Numbered from the stretch's first letter, positions 10,579-22,192 are shown. The stretch: DNA of 64,000 nucleotides from Haematococcus lacustris (GCA_030144725.1 JASKMD010000012.1:11648621-11712620); one strand, 5' to 3'. Numbers and translations: made by a program. Notes: a model not told the origin generated them from the letters alone.

Positions 10579-11381
10579 GGGTTTGCGTCTTGCAATGACT
10601 TGCTAGGGCCAGGGGGCTGGGAGGGGGGGGGGGGGAGGGGGTGGCGGGGCAGTGAGGGGCTTAGAAGGGGGTGGGAGGGGCTGGGAGGGGGTGGGAGGGC
10701 AGTGAGGGGGCTGGGAGGGGCTGGGAGAGGGGAAGGGGTGGCGGGGCAGTAAGGGGGCTGGGAGGGGGCGGGAGGGGGTGGGAGGCTTCTGCGGGGGCTG
10801 GGAGGTGGTGGGGCTGCAAGGGGGTGCGGTCCAGGCGGTCGGAGTAGGCTAGAAAATCCTGCAAGGCAGAGTCGGGTCACGCCAAAGGGTGAGGAGGCGG
10901 CCCTGGTTGATGGATTGCCGTGATTTCTTCTCCAACAGCTGTGTCGTTGAGTTACGAACAGAGTAATAACTCGAAAGTCTAATAACTCACAGTGGTCAGC
11001 TCACCACATGCCAGTTTGTGCAAGGGGGTCCCTTTTTCTGTGTGGCTGGCTAGAGAGACCTCTATCCATTCGCACTTCGCTACAATGTCGAGTTATTTCT
11101 TGCCCAACGATGGCACTCCGACGCAGCCTGCACAAGTAAAAGGCTCGCGGTGCGAGCTTGGCGGGCTGAAATGAGATTGTACTTCCTGCTCGATGCAAGG
11201 CGCAGTTCAACCGCTGATGCCGCTACGTACCACTAGAACAATCGATGGTGAGCAGCTGAGGTGTATCCGCGCTCGCTTGCGCCGGCATGTCCTCACTCGC
11301 AAGAGTTAACGCGCCGCTTGCCAGTAGATGCAGCTGCCAGTGTGGTGAACGCTATCGAAAACGGTTCAGTATTGAAAGTGT
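10579..11381. other. Intergenic, G-rich low-complexity then unique sequence
   Basis: 10619-10830 is a G-run tract (GGGAGGGGCTGGGAGG-like, no fixed period). 10831-11381 shows no ORF, repeat or RNA gene that I can support. Confidence 0.5.
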
Positions 11382-11399
11382 AGTTGCATGAAGATTACC

Positions 11400-11535
11400 A
11401 ACCCCATGTTGGGGTCTCCTGATTAGGGACACAGTCCCGACTCCTAGGTTAGGGACACACACCGGTCTCTGACTGCTGTGGAGAAGTTTAGGGGCTCCAC
11501 AGGAGGATAGGGATACAGCATTGTTGGTATATGAT
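11400..11535 (-). repeat. Dispersed repeat X, copy A, left piece
   Basis: This is the inverted counterpart of 53289-53408, including matching blocks around TAGGGACACA and the GGGGCTCCACA stretch. In the 53-kb copy it abuts the sequence found here at 13450-13627, so about 1.9 kb separates the two pieces at this locus. Confidence 0.7.
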
Positions 11536-11553
11536 ATACAGCATTGTTGGTAT

Positions 11554-13360
11554 ATGTGATATTGCGCGTTTAATGTAAGACTGGAATTGCCATCGGAGTC
11601 TTTCGATGCGGGCAGCCACATGTGACCCCGAATGTGTCCCAATCGCAGACCGTGGTTAGCTACACCGGTAAGCTACGTCCTTGGCTATCCGTTAGCGATG
11701 CACGACATGTCGGTTATATATGTGTATGACAGTAGGATATCTGAATGGATATACTCAGGCGTTCCCAACTACCTGAAAACCACCCCCTTGTGATACGAAG
11801 CCCGTATCTCCGCAGCCACTCAGTCAAAAATATATGTAAACAGTGCTTTGAACAGAGGAGAGTCATATCTACGAAATGGCAGACGCAGCAAAAACTATCT
11901 CGCTCTCAGCGGTGCTCAGTGCCTGTCCAAAGATAAGCATTTGAATTCATGCGATTTCGCCACATGCGAGGCGCGCCGCACTAGCACGCTTCGCCACGCT
12001 GTTGTGAGTGGCACCTGCAACACGCAGCAGCAGTCGGAACATGTTTTGCTTTTGGCATGTGGACGCGACGACGGCAGTCGTGACGACTGGATACCACTAC
12101 TAGCATTTGGAGCTGCTGCTGGCGCAAGTGCATTACCGGCTGCTCTACTACGCTTAACAAGGTGCTAGGTGCAGTACGTGGTGTTGTCTCACCTTGCTTT
12201 GCTGCCCTCGACTTGTTAGCTGCAGGTGCCCCACGCTTACGGGACGTGCTTGCCGCTGCCAGCTGTTGCTGCTGCTGAGGGGGTGCACCAGCAGGCTCAG
12301 CCAGCTCAGGGGTGGTGCCTGCAGGTGTCAGCTGCTGCTGAGGGGGCGCAGCTGCGGCAAGCTTCCCACGGATGTGGGTGCACACGTGGCTCAGTAGCTT
12401 GGGTACCCTCCAGCTCGTCCAACTGTGGATGTCTTGCCTGGCCGGTGAGGGTTGGGGAGGACGCACTGCTCAGAGACGAAGAACTGTCGGCACTTGGAGA
12501 GGGCACGGCGGCTGACACCTGTCTCTAGATGCAACCTGACGGTGCTCAAGCAGTGGTGAGCATTGTAGGGTGCAGTTACTAAGTAAGTCCACATAGCACC
12601 ACAGTGCTCCTGCAAATAAGTCGCAAGCTGCTGCTTCTGCTGCTCGCGCTGATCTGCTGGCACCAAGTGTTGCAGCTGGGAGATGGGTGAAGGAGAGGTA
12701 GGGGAGAGGTAGGAGGCGGGGAGAAGGAGAGTTAGGGGGCAGGAGGCTGATGGTAGGCTGGGAGGAGGGGCTACTGGGAGCTGGGCGGGGTAGACGAGGT
12801 TGGGAGGTGGTGGGTTAGGATGTGTTGGTGGTGGCCACGGAGCGGAGTGGTAAGCCAAGCTCAGTCGGCTCCTCGTGCACCTGTAGCCATCAGCATGTGT
12901 ACCTTGTAAGCGGTATAACTTGTCACATACAAACCCAATGATTGAGTTGCATAGTGCCATGGACGCGTTAATGAGTATGCTACAAATGGTATGTGTGAGG
13001 TCAGGCTGTTTGTTCAATGGTGCAAAACATAAAGCGGATCATAACTGGAGGGGGTGACTAGTCCCTACTGTGCCGCCCACCATTACAGCGATACAGCGCT
13101 GCCACACACAAACCGGGGTTCCTTCACATCCTCGCCAAGCGGCCTGCACCATCAGGAACCTCGCGCAGCCATGTTTGCCGGACTTCAGTGGTGTGCGCCA
13201 CCGACATGTCGTGCATCGCTAACGGATAGCCAAGGACGTAGCTTACCGGTGTAGCTAACCACGGTCTGCGATTGGGACACATTCGGGGTCACATGTGGCT
13301 GCCCGCATCGAAAGACTCCGATGGCAATTCCAGTCTTACATTAAACGCGCAATATCACAT
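11554..13360 (-). mobile_element. Element with perfect 161-bp terminal inverted repeats
   Basis: 11554-11714 and 13200-13360 are identical in inverted orientation over all 161 bp, which implies recent origin. The 1.5-kb interior carries minus-strand coding potential (13017-12391 and 12466-11981). No convincing target duplication is visible directly outside the arms. A 32-bp direct repeat (near 11382-11413 and 13411-13442) flanks them at a distance. No transposase signature is recognised, so it may be non-autonomous or may be a hairpin-type rearrangement inside repeat X. Confidence 0.6.
11981..13017 (-). CDS. Putative two-block protein inside the 161-bp-TIR element
   Basis: Two minus-strand frames appear to belong together. 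The first (13017-12391) has a Pro/Ser-rich middle and then a conserved-looking block with PADQREQQKQQLATYLQEH, TAPYNAHHCLSTVRLHLETG and SKCRQFFVSEQC. The second (12466-11981) has LLSHVCTHIRGKL, a Gln/Pro linker and a basic STSRKRGAPAANKSRAAK patch. The switch point (about 12466-12400) has no splice pair I am sure of. The layout resembles the N-terminal DNA-binding parts of algal transposases, but the family is not recognised. Confidence 0.4.
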
Positions 13361-13449
13361 CGCAGCAGACGCAACAAACGTTACATCAAAAGATTGAGTA
13401 GGTGGGCTGCAGTTGCATGAAGATTGCCAACCCCATGTTGGGAACGCCT

Positions 13450-13627
13450 GACATACAGGTAGTTGTATGGCAGCGCTGCAATCCCCGGTGCAATATCTGT
13501 GCTGTAGAACCCTGTCGCGAACACCCCAAGCTACAAGCCTGCAGGCAGCAGGGCTGAGCCCTGAAATACCGCGCGACAAAGTAAGCGACAGAACCGAGCC
13601 ATCGCGGCTCAGGACATCTGTACAATA
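13450..13627 (-). repeat. Dispersed repeat X, copy A, middle piece
   Basis: This is the inverted counterpart of 53111-53280. It ends at the AATA target duplication (13624-13627) of Element 2, and repeat X resumes after the element at about 19605. Confidence 0.75.
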
Positions 13628-13855
13628 GGTCACCCCCGCCATTGGCTGCACCCCTGATAAAATCTTTCTAGTTTTTACGAGTGTTACAGCGATTCTCGCG
13701 CAGGGCAATGCAGCTCGTTCACACAGGCAAATTAGCGCGAATATTCGACATCCTAGGGGGGTAGTTTTTTGATGGGGTTCGCCTCGGATTGTCTTTGCGA
13801 GTCCAACCACACTTGGCGCGTGTTGAATTTCTGAGTGTGTGAGCAGTTGGAGTGG

Positions 13856-13966
13856 AGGTACCTACAGTACTGTAGATGTCTACAGTACTGTAGAGGTCTA
13901 CAGTACTGTAGAGGTCTACAGTACTGTAGAGGTCCACAGTACTGTAGAGGTCCACAGTACTGTAGG
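13856..13966. repeat. Short array of the 18-bp palindromic unit
   Basis: About six copies of an 18-bp unit containing the palindrome ACAGTACTGT lie 230 bp inside the left end of Element 2. Confidence 0.9.
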
Positions 13967-14414
13967 TAAACCTTAAGCTGTTTTTAGAGGTCATATATTT
14001 CAATCGTTCCTTTGCTTTTCATGGTGACTCTGCTTGTCTTGGCGACTAGTACAAGCACATGGGATTTGGCGGCTGACAGTTGTGGTCATGAGATGTGTTT
14101 ATGAGATGTATGAATGAATCATGTCGTGTGCTGGCGCGCAAAGTAATAGACGAAGGAGCTTGTAAGAGCCATTCATACTTACACCATGATTGACCGACAT
14201 TGCAAGGTCATTCAACATGTCTGTGACTCATGCATGCCCCTGTTGCCTACTTGTCCATGGATTTGTTGCTGAATGGAACAAAGTACATGTCTCCCCCACC
14301 CTCCTTGTGCGGGAAGAAGGGCACCAGCAGGTGTGTGAGCTTAGCCCCATCTACCGCAAACCAGTTGTGAGGGCCAACTGCTGAGTAAAGAGTGGATGGG
14401 TGCCGGCCAACAAG

Positions 14415-15281
14415 TGGACCTCTACAGTACTGTGGACCTCTACAGTACTGTGGACCTTTACAGTACTGTGGACCTCTACAGTACTGTGAACCTCTACAGT
14501 ACTGTAGACCTCTACAGTACTGTGGACCTCTACAGTACTGTGGACCTCTACAGTACTGTGGACCTCTACAGTACTGTGGACCTCTACAGTACTGTGGACC
14601 CCTACAGTACTGTGGACCTCTACAGTACTGTGGACCTCTACAGTACTGTGGACCTCTACAGTACTGTGGACCTCTACAGTACTGTGGACCTCTACAGTAC
14701 TGTGGACCTCTACAGTACTGTGGACCTCTACAGTACTGTGGACCTCTACAGTACTGTGGACCTCTACAGTACTGTGGACCTCTACAGTACTGTGGACCCC
14801 TACAGTACTGTGGACCTCTACAGTACTGTGGACCTCTACAGTACTGTGGACCTCTACAGTACTGTGGACCTCTATAGTACTGTGGACCTCTACAGTACTG
14901 TGGACCTCTACAGTACTGTGGACCTCTACAGTACTGTGGACCTCTACAGTACTGTGGACCTCTACAGTACTGTAGACCTTTACAGTACTGTGGACCTCTA
15001 CAGTACTGTGGACCTCTACAGTACTGTGGACCTCTACAGTACTGTGGACCTCTACAGTACTGTGGACCTCTACAGTACTGTGGACCCCTACAGTACTGTG
15101 GACCTCTACAGTACTGTGGACCTCTACAGTACTGTGGACCTCTACAGTACTGTGGACCTCTACAGTACTGTGGACCTCTACAGTACTGTGGACCTCTACA
15201 GTACTGTGGACCTCTACAGTACTGTGGACCTCTACAGTACTGTGGACCTCTACAGTACTGTGGACCTCTACAGTACTGTAG
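14415..15281. repeat. Main 18-bp palindromic array, about 48 copies
   Basis: The unit CCTCTACAGTACTGTGGA is repeated almost without change. Every unit contains the perfect 10-bp palindrome ACAGTACTGT; rare units have CCCC or a TGTAGA variant. The period is divisible by three and stop-free, which creates long artefactual ORFs on both strands (for example STVDLY repeats). Confidence 0.95.
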
Positions 15282-16060
15282 GCAGCAGCAGCATGGGTGG
15301 CAGCAGCAGCAGGGGGGGGGGGCAGCAGCAGCAGGGGGGCAGCAGCAGCAGCAGTAGGGGGGCAGCAGCAGCAGCAGTAGGGGGGCAGCAGCAGCAGCAG
15401 CAGGGGGGCAGCAGCAGCAGCAGGGGGGCAGCAGCAGCAGCAGGGGGGCAGCAGCAGCAGCAGCAGTAGGGGGACAGCAGCAGCAGCAGCAGCAGGGGGG
15501 CAGCAGCAGCAGCAGCAGGGGGGCAGCAGCAGCAGCAGTAGGGGGGCAGCAGCAGGGGGGCAGCAGCAGCAGCAGTAGGGGGGCAGCAGCAGCAGCAGGG
15601 GGGCAGCAGCAGTAGCAGTAGGGGGGCAGCAGCAACAGCAGGGGCGCAGCAGCAGCAGCAGTAGTGGGGCAGCAGCAGCAGCAGGGGCGCAGCAGCAGCA
15701 GCAGCAGTGGCAGCAGCAGTAGATATAGTAGGGGCACTGTAGCACCTACCTACCTTTTGGCTGCTGGATGACTGCTGCTAGAAAGGGGGGGGGGAGTGGA
15801 AGAGTGAAGGCGGGGAGGGGGGGTAGATGTGGAAGGCGGGAGGTGGGAGGTAGGGAGGCGGGAGACGGGGAGGCGGTAGGCAGGGAGGCGGGAGGTGGGG
15901 AGGTGGGAGGCTTAGCAGGGTTGGGCTGGGCGGGGGTGGGTTGGGTTGGGGGCATGGGTTTGGGTGGGTGGGGGCATGGGTGGGGGCGGGGGAGGGAGCG
16001 GGGGCGGGGGCGGGGGCGGGGGCGGGGGAGGATGAATTGGGAGGGGGTGGTTGTGTAGGG
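15282..16060. repeat. GGGGGGCAGCAGCAG tract and G-rich simple sequence
   Basis: 15282-15725 alternates G-runs with (CAG)n of 2-5 repeats. 15785-16045 is G-rich, including a run of GGGGGC near 15984-16028. Both could form G-quadruplexes on the plus strand. No gene is supported here. Confidence 0.8.
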
Positions 16061-16933
16061 GAAAGGGAAGTGGAAGGGAGGTGCCCACTAGACCTGCAAC
16101 CAAGGGGCGTACACGTGCGGTAGTGTGACCAGGCTGGGCACTGTGTTAGCTATCACCGTGGCCTTACCTTTGTGGTCCTCCTGGCCTCCTACCTGCTCGC
16201 ACCAGGCAACATATCCCATGCGCCAGTGGGGTGGGACTGCAGTGGGGAGTGTAGGGTGTAGGGAAGGGAAGGTGGGATGTGGCAGGGGTTGCGATGCCAC
16301 GTCAATCGAAGGGTGGGAGAGGGGAAGAGGAGGCTTGACAAGTATGGGAGGGGAGAGGGAGGGAGAGGGGGAAGGGAGGGGTGGGACGAGGGTGGGTGGG
16401 GTGGGCTTTCTCCTGGCTGCTGGGATGTCAGGGGAGAGGTGACGGGGAGGGGGGAAGTGGGGGGTGGGTAGAGGGACGACAAGCTGGGCGTTGGTGGTGG
16501 GCGTGGGAAAGGGGAGGAAAAGGGGATGGGGAAGGGTGTGACGATCAATCCTGCAGCGGGACAAGGGGCATGCTAGCGGTTAAGGTGGGTACAGGTTGCC
16601 ACATACCTGCACTCACCTTTTGCTGGGGTGTGGTGTATATGTGTGTGGGAGGAAGGGGAGGAAGGGGAGGGAAGGGAAGGGGAGGTCCATGGGGAGGGCG
16701 AGAGAAGTGGGGGGGGCATTGATAGTCTCAGGTGTAGGCGCACAAGACCTGCGGCAACGGTGTGACGGTTTGTCAACGGAAGCAAACATTGGACATGGGT
16801 ACTGGATGCACTCACCAATAGAGTAGGGAGATGTAGAGCTGGCAGATGGAGGGGCAGGTGTAGCAGCCCTCCATTACAACCCACCTTCCTTTGTCCTCAC
16901 CTCAGTGGGAAGTGCAGGGTGGGAGAGTAGGGT

Positions 16934-17085
16934 TGGGCTGGGCTGGGCTGGGCTGGGCTGGGCTGGGCTGGGCTGGGCTGGGCTGGGCTGGGCTGCAACA
17001 CAAGGGAGGCAACAGTGGGAACGTTGTGGGAGGTGATGAAATGGTGGTGGTGGTGGTGATGGTGGTGGTGGTGGTGGTGGTGAGG
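16934..17085. repeat. (GGGCT)n and (GGT)n microsatellites
   Basis: A GGGCT array lies at about 16936-16994, and a GGT/GGTGAT run at 17042-17083. They occupy the G-rich core of Element 2. Confidence 0.85.
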
Positions 17086-17331
17086 GGGATATGGAGGGGG
17101 TGGTAATCAGGGGGTTACTAGGCGTGATTGTAAGGCCTGCAGCAACCAGGTGTGGTAGCGGTTAGGCTGGATACTAAGGGCTATGCTGCGCAATGCTAGC
17201 TCCTTCTAAGCTCTTACCTTGGTCCTAAGCTCTTACCATAGTCCGTCTGGCCTCTTCGCTGCTCACAACACGTTGCACCTGCCTTGCGTTGGTGCATCAA
17301 TGCTTGCGATTCACTGCGGAGAATCGTTGTG

Positions 17332-17700
17332 AGGAAACTGGCCGCGAGGCTAGCTGCGATGATGGCTGCGAGGCTGGCTGCGAGGCTGGCTGCGAAACTG
17401 GCTGCGAGGCTGGCTGCGAGGAAAATGGCTGCGAGGCTGGCTGCGAGGTGAGATCCTCGCACCGAGCTGCCTCGCAGGTATGCTTCTGCGCTGCTGGACC
17501 AGCTGTGTGGCCGCGAGGTTGTGTGGCCGCGAGTATGTGGCTGCGAGTATGGGCTAGATGCGGCTGCGAGTATGGGTAACCTCGTGCGATGCCATCTGTG
17601 GACCAGCTGTGTGGCCGCGAGGTTGATTGCCGAGTATGTGGCTGCGAGTATGGGCTAGATGTGGCTGCGAATATGGGTAACCTCGTGCAATGCCATCGCT
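17332..17700. repeat. 12-bp GGCTGCGAGGCT minisatellite and a longer duplicated block
   Basis: 17332-17450 repeats GGCTGCGAGGCT-like units. Downstream, a block containing GACCAGCTGTGTGGCCGCGAGGTTG and TGGCTGCGAGTATGGG occurs twice (about 17497-17585 and 17597-17690). No gene is supported. Confidence 0.75.
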
Positions 17701-17887
17701 ACAATACCGGCTACACGATGATGCGACTAAGGCACGGGTGTTGCACGGATGCCTTGAATGCAAGTGAGGTGGTCATTCCGTGCAAGGCAAGCCGCGAAAT
17801 CTTCGAAGTGCTTGAAGGCATTGTGCTATGCCGTAGTGCATTCCGTAGTGTGTTTCTTAAATGTTACAAGGTGCGAGGGTCCCCCGA

Positions 17888-18665
17888 CAGTACTGTAGAC
17901 ATCTACAGTACTGTAAGTGGTCTCTCGAGGTACCTCGAGGTAACTACAGTACTGTAGATGTCTACAGTACTGTAGATGTCTACAGTACTGTAGATGTCTA
18001 CAGTACTGTAGATGTCTACAGTACTGTAAGTGGTCTCTCGAGGTACCTCGAGGTACCTACAGTACTGTAGATGTCTACAGTACTGTAGATGTCTACAGTA
18101 CTGTAGATGTCTACAGTACTGTAGATGTCTACAGTACTGTAGATGTCTACAGTACTGTAAGTGGTCTCTCGAGGTACCTCGAGGTACCTACAGTACTGTA
18201 GATGTCTACAGTACTGTAGATGTCTACAGTACTGTAGATGTCTACAGTACTGTAGATGTCTACAGTACTGTAGATGTCTACAGTACTGTGGATGTCTACA
18301 GTACTGTAAGTGGTCTCTCGAGGTACCTCGAGGTACCTACAGTACTGTAGATGTCTACAGTACTGTAGATGTCTACAGTACTGTAGATGTCTACAGTACT
18401 GTAGATGTCTACAGTACTGTAGATGTCTACAGTACTGTGGATGTCTACAGTACTGTAAGTGGTCTCTCGAGGTACCTCGAGGTACCTACAGTACTGTAGA
18501 TGTCTACAGTACTGTAGATGTCTACAGTACTGTAGGTGTCTACAGTACTGTAGATGTCTACAGTACTGTAGATGTCTACAGTACTGTAGATGTCTACAGT
18601 ACTGTAAGTGGTCTCGCGAGGTACCTCGAGGTATCTACAGTACTGAATCTACAGTACTGAATCTA
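17888..18665. repeat. Higher-order array of 18-bp palindromes punctuated by an XhoI/KpnI-type palindrome
   Basis: Blocks of 1-7 copies of TACAGTACTGTAGATGTC are separated by a spacer that contains the 16-bp palindrome CTCGAGGTACCTCGAG (17927, 18048, 18178, 18327, 18476 and variants). Spacer spacing grows from about 120 to 131 and then 149 bp three times. This shows amplification of a 149-bp higher-order unit. Confidence 0.92.
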
Positions 18666-20183
18666 CAGTACTGAATCTCAAAAATGCTGTTACTAATTTG
18701 CCTGAGTGTTAAAGCGAAGCTAGCGGGCTGCTCGGGCTGATGTGCACCTGTGCCGGGGCGGGCGGAGGTGCTGAGAGATTAGGTCGCGCTGTGTTGGGAA
18801 TAGCCTACTTAGTGGGGCTGTGATCAGCGTACAGCTATCACGCTCAGCGGCCTAGCTTTTCAAAAGTTTGAATTTCTTGTCGGGCGCAGTACCCCCCTGA
18901 CATGTGTTCTAGTGTTAGTGCTGGTGCTGATGACATGTTTAAGAGTGGTGGTATGGCTTGTGGCCAGTCCCTGCACCCAAACAGCGTCCACCTCGTGTCA
19001 CGTCACCCCATGTCAAATTTCCTCGATATGGGCATTTTCTTCGGCCGGTTATCTATCCAACCAGGACGTCGAATGATGGACTGCAAGTTCTGTTCGGCTC
19101 CTTGTGTGGTGTTTTACACGTTCCGCAATACAGAAACGCGTTGCCTTCATATGTGGGCCGTTTCAAGCGTAATCGGTAACATAGTTATCAGCTCAGTTGC
19201 TGCATCTTTTTGGCTAGTTTCAGCTGCGTTTGGCTTCACAAGGACCACAAACACCGATGTGGTAACCACCTTGACATTGCTGTCACATGTGGACTGAACC
19301 CGTGTTGAAGAATGCGATTTAAAGCGCTGTTGCATGCTGGTTTAAACATTAGTTTGGATGCGCCGTTCACGCCGCGCTGGGTCCAAGCTGCCTACAGTGG
19401 CTGCTAAGAGTGCCTGCGTGGCGCCAGAACACGTCGCGTGTTGGGGGCCAGCCACCCGGCAAACTGCTGGGGCTGACCGCACTCTAGTCAGGCCATAAGC
19501 GGCTCATCGCACGAATCGGCGGCCTCATCCGTGCAGAAATGAGAAAGTTTTTATCTCTTGAGCCACGGGGGTGCAGCCAATGGCGGGGGTGACCAATAGG
19601 CTTCGTAGGCAGGTCCCAGCAGCTGTCTTGTGGCGCTTCGAAAAGGTGGCGCCGGTCGGTGCCGCGGCCGGTGATCAGGGACTCGCGACACTGGAACGAG
19701 CTTGCGCTTGCACGAGGTGGTGACAGTGGATGAGTTCCGCACCAGCTGAGTTAGCTTAGCTGTGAAAAGCCCGTAGCCCTGCGAGATGCAGCTCTACCGC
19801 AGCAAGCTCACCAGGCCTGGAAGCCGCGAGCAGGTCAGCCTGGAGCCAGCTCTTTTGAAACGCCTATGCAGGCCTCATGTGGTGCCTTAGGATGAACCAG
19901 AACATTCCTGGGTTATGATGGGTGGACAGGGGCTGAATTCAGTCCTCAATCTCCAGCTGTCAGGGGAGGCCCCATTGCGCCCATTGCGCCCAGTGTAGCC
20001 GAGCAAGGGCACTGGCCCTAGGCAAAGTGTACCCTGGCATGAGGGCCGAGGGCCTTGCATGAGGGCCGAGATAGAAAAAAGAAAGGACGATGAATGAAGA
20101 CTTCACACATCTCAAGTTGTCACACGTAAAACGTTTCCTTCATTCTAAGCAGCGAGGCACACGGCACTCTTCCAAAAGCCAGT
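18666..20183. other. Right end of Element 2 and intergenic sequence
   Basis: 18666-19594 is the right subterminal part of Element 2, with no convincing gene. 19605-19720 is the third piece of repeat X, matching 52985-53085 inverted. 19721-20183 is the presumed promoter and 5' UTR of the F-box gene, with no element I can name. Confidence 0.5.
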
Positions 20184-22192
20184 ATGAGCACAGCTGGCGA
20201 GGCTAAAAGCGCGGCAGCACCCGAGTCCAATTGCCGTTTGTTGAGTCTACCCTCGGAACTGCTCGGCAACATTGTCGCGCGCGTCAGCCAGGAAGAACAC
20301 CACCGCCGTTATTACAGCACCAGATTACAGGAATGCTGTCAGGCTCTTGAGAATGCCGTGCTCGCGCATTGGCCTAGGCTCTCCGTCAGGTTGAACGACG
20401 ACGAAGACTGCAACATCGGTCGACCCATCCTTAGCAGCAAGATTGTCCGGGCGCTGCGGGCGAGGCAGTCGAAGCTAGAGGTGAGGAGGCCCCATACATT
20501 AAACGCATGCTTGCATACGAGGCAGGGCGCAGTTGATACACATTCAGCCATGGCACTCACTAGCACTGACCTGCTGCTGGGCACCCACCCCTTACGAGGC
20601 AGCTGCAAGACCCTAATGGTAAGCTTCCTGTGCCCATGCAGGTGACGCTGGGGTACTATCACCGCATGAATCCTGAGGATGGTGGGGATGGCGGCGAGTA
20701 CGACAATGGCTGCATCACTGAGGTGCTGAAGCTCTTGTCCCCTTGCCCAGCAATTCAGCGGCTGAGCTTGGAAAGTGAGACGCATGAGCACACCCCCACA
20801 CAACACCTGAGCTGGCCAAAGAGCCGCACACGGCTGCTGCGTAAGTGCTGCCCCAGCCTCACAGCCCTCAGCGTGTCAGAGTTCGTGCTTGGGTCAGGCG
20901 CCCTGGCGGGTCTGGTGAATGTGTGCCGCAAGCTGGGCCTACGGCAGCTGCATGTCAGCCAGTGCAAAATGAAAGAACCTGACAGAGGCGGGAATGTGGC
21001 GGTTGTGCCCCTGGGCAATGTATTCAGAGGCTGCAGGCTGCAGCAACTCAGCCTGGACGTTTGGTGGCGAGCAATGCCACCACCCAGCCTGCGGCCGCTG
21101 GCGCCTCACCTCACCCACCTTACCCTGGCCCTGCCAGCTGGCTTTGAGTCAGCGGAGGACTGCCTGCCCCTCTTGCAAGGGATGAGCCAGCTGCAGGTGC
21201 TACACCTCACCATGCCAGTCCCCTTGCCTTTTCCCCGCGATCCATTCTACATACGTGAAGCTGATGAGGAGGAGGAGGAGGCGGAGGACCAAGAGTACGA
21301 CTTGGACTTCTCTGGCCTGCCACAGCTGGTGCAGTCCCTGCCTTGCCTGCAATCCCTGCGGCTGCCCCTCCTCATCATCGAACCCCAGGACATGGAGTCA
21401 CTGCTGGCCATCACACAGCTCACCCACATTACGCCATTGCTTCAGTCGCGGCTCCAGTGCAGTTACGCCGACTCAGTCTGCAGTTGGCGTCACCTGGACT
21501 GGCATGGCATTGTCGGACCAGAGCTGTTGGACAACCTGGCCCACCTGCCCCTGCACTCCCTCACCCACCCGTTGCACATCCCTGAGCTCCTGGTGGACGC
21601 AAAGCATCTCGACCTCGACCTGGCCAAAGCTGCTATGGAGAACTTGGCCACTCGGTGTACTGTGCCTGTCACCATCGGCAGCCTCACGTTGCGATGCCCC
21701 ACCGCCCCTGACGCCAGCTGCACAGATGGCGATGTGCAGCTGGCAGTGGTGGAGGCGCTGCTGGCTCAGCTGCAGCCCATACTCCATGCAATCCAAGTAG
21801 TCAAGGTCACGGACCTACATTCGGTCACACCCCACACAGCGCGGGCGCTAGCTCCGGCCTGCAGGGCAGCCAGCAGGGTGATCCTGCAAGGTGGCCTCAT
21901 GGCGCCTGGCCTGGAGGTGTGGCTGGAGCTGCTGCGGTGCATGCCGGCCATGACGCAGCTGGACATCACCGGCCTCGGCAGCCACTTGGGGTACCTGGAT
22001 GAGGGGTTACGGCAGTTGCGCCTCCAACCGCCCAAGGCTCGGCGCCTGGAGGTCAGTCTGTGGGCACCGGGCGCTGGTACATGGCGGTTTGATACGTCGG
22101 TGGCAGGTCTGCCACGGCCCTGGCGCCAGCTTGTTAGCGGGCGTGGGTTTCCGAAGATCAGTCTAGCGGAGAGGAGCGGCAGTGGAAGCTAG
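20184..22192 (+). CDS. F-box-like / leucine-rich repeat protein
   Basis: Two exons, 20184-20480 and 20642-22192, are joined by a 161-bp GT-AG intron in phase 0 and give 615 residues. Residues 19-70 look like an F-box (LLSLPSELLGNIVARVS, then LQECCQALENAVLAHWPRLSV). The rest is an irregular leucine-rich region (LTALSVSEF, LRQLHVSQCKM, LQQLSLDVWW, LTHLTLALP, LQVLHLTMPVP, LQSLRLPLLII, MTQLDITGL) with one acidic stretch (DEEEEEAEDQEYD). Such proteins usually recruit substrates to SCF ubiquitin ligases, and large families exist in volvocine algae. Adaptor function is inferred; no Skp1 contact can be verified. It lies 590 bp after Element 2 and has no same-strand neighbour close by. Confidence 0.8.

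Larger units (their letters stand above)
13628..19594. mobile_element. Element 2: 6-kb member of the GGTCACCCCCGCCATTGG family, probably non-autonomous
   Basis: The ends (13628-13654 and 19568-19594) form a 27-bp inverted repeat whose first 19 bp equal the Element 1 terminus. The flanks are duplicated AATA (13624-13627, 19595-19598). The interior shares nothing obvious with Element 1. It consists of palindromic 18-bp arrays, a CAG-rich tract, G-rich tracts and dispersed minus-strand exon-like pieces. An example is 16235-16095 with MGYVAWCEQVGGQEDHKGK, followed on that strand by a good donor. I see no transposase signature, so mobility would depend on Element 1-type enzyme. A related locus at 52985-53408 lacks the element. 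Confidence 0.85.

Noticed and set aside
14247..15745. Very long ORFs (about 460-500 codons) on both strands across the 18-bp array
   Set aside because: They come from a stop-free repeat whose period is divisible by three. Composition is purely repetitive and there is no gene structure.
17214..17462. Hydrophobic Ala-rich minus ORF resembling a membrane protein
   Set aside because: It is the translation of a 12-bp minisatellite; no other coding evidence.
14415..18665. Regularly spaced palindromic repeats resembling a CRISPR array
   Set aside because: Units are directly adjacent with no unique spacers, there are no cas genes, and the context is a eukaryotic transposon.
18902..19297. 131-codon plus ORF near the right end of Element 2 as a possible transposase
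   Set aside because: No DDE or zinc motif, no splice-linked exons, and composition is like random sequence.
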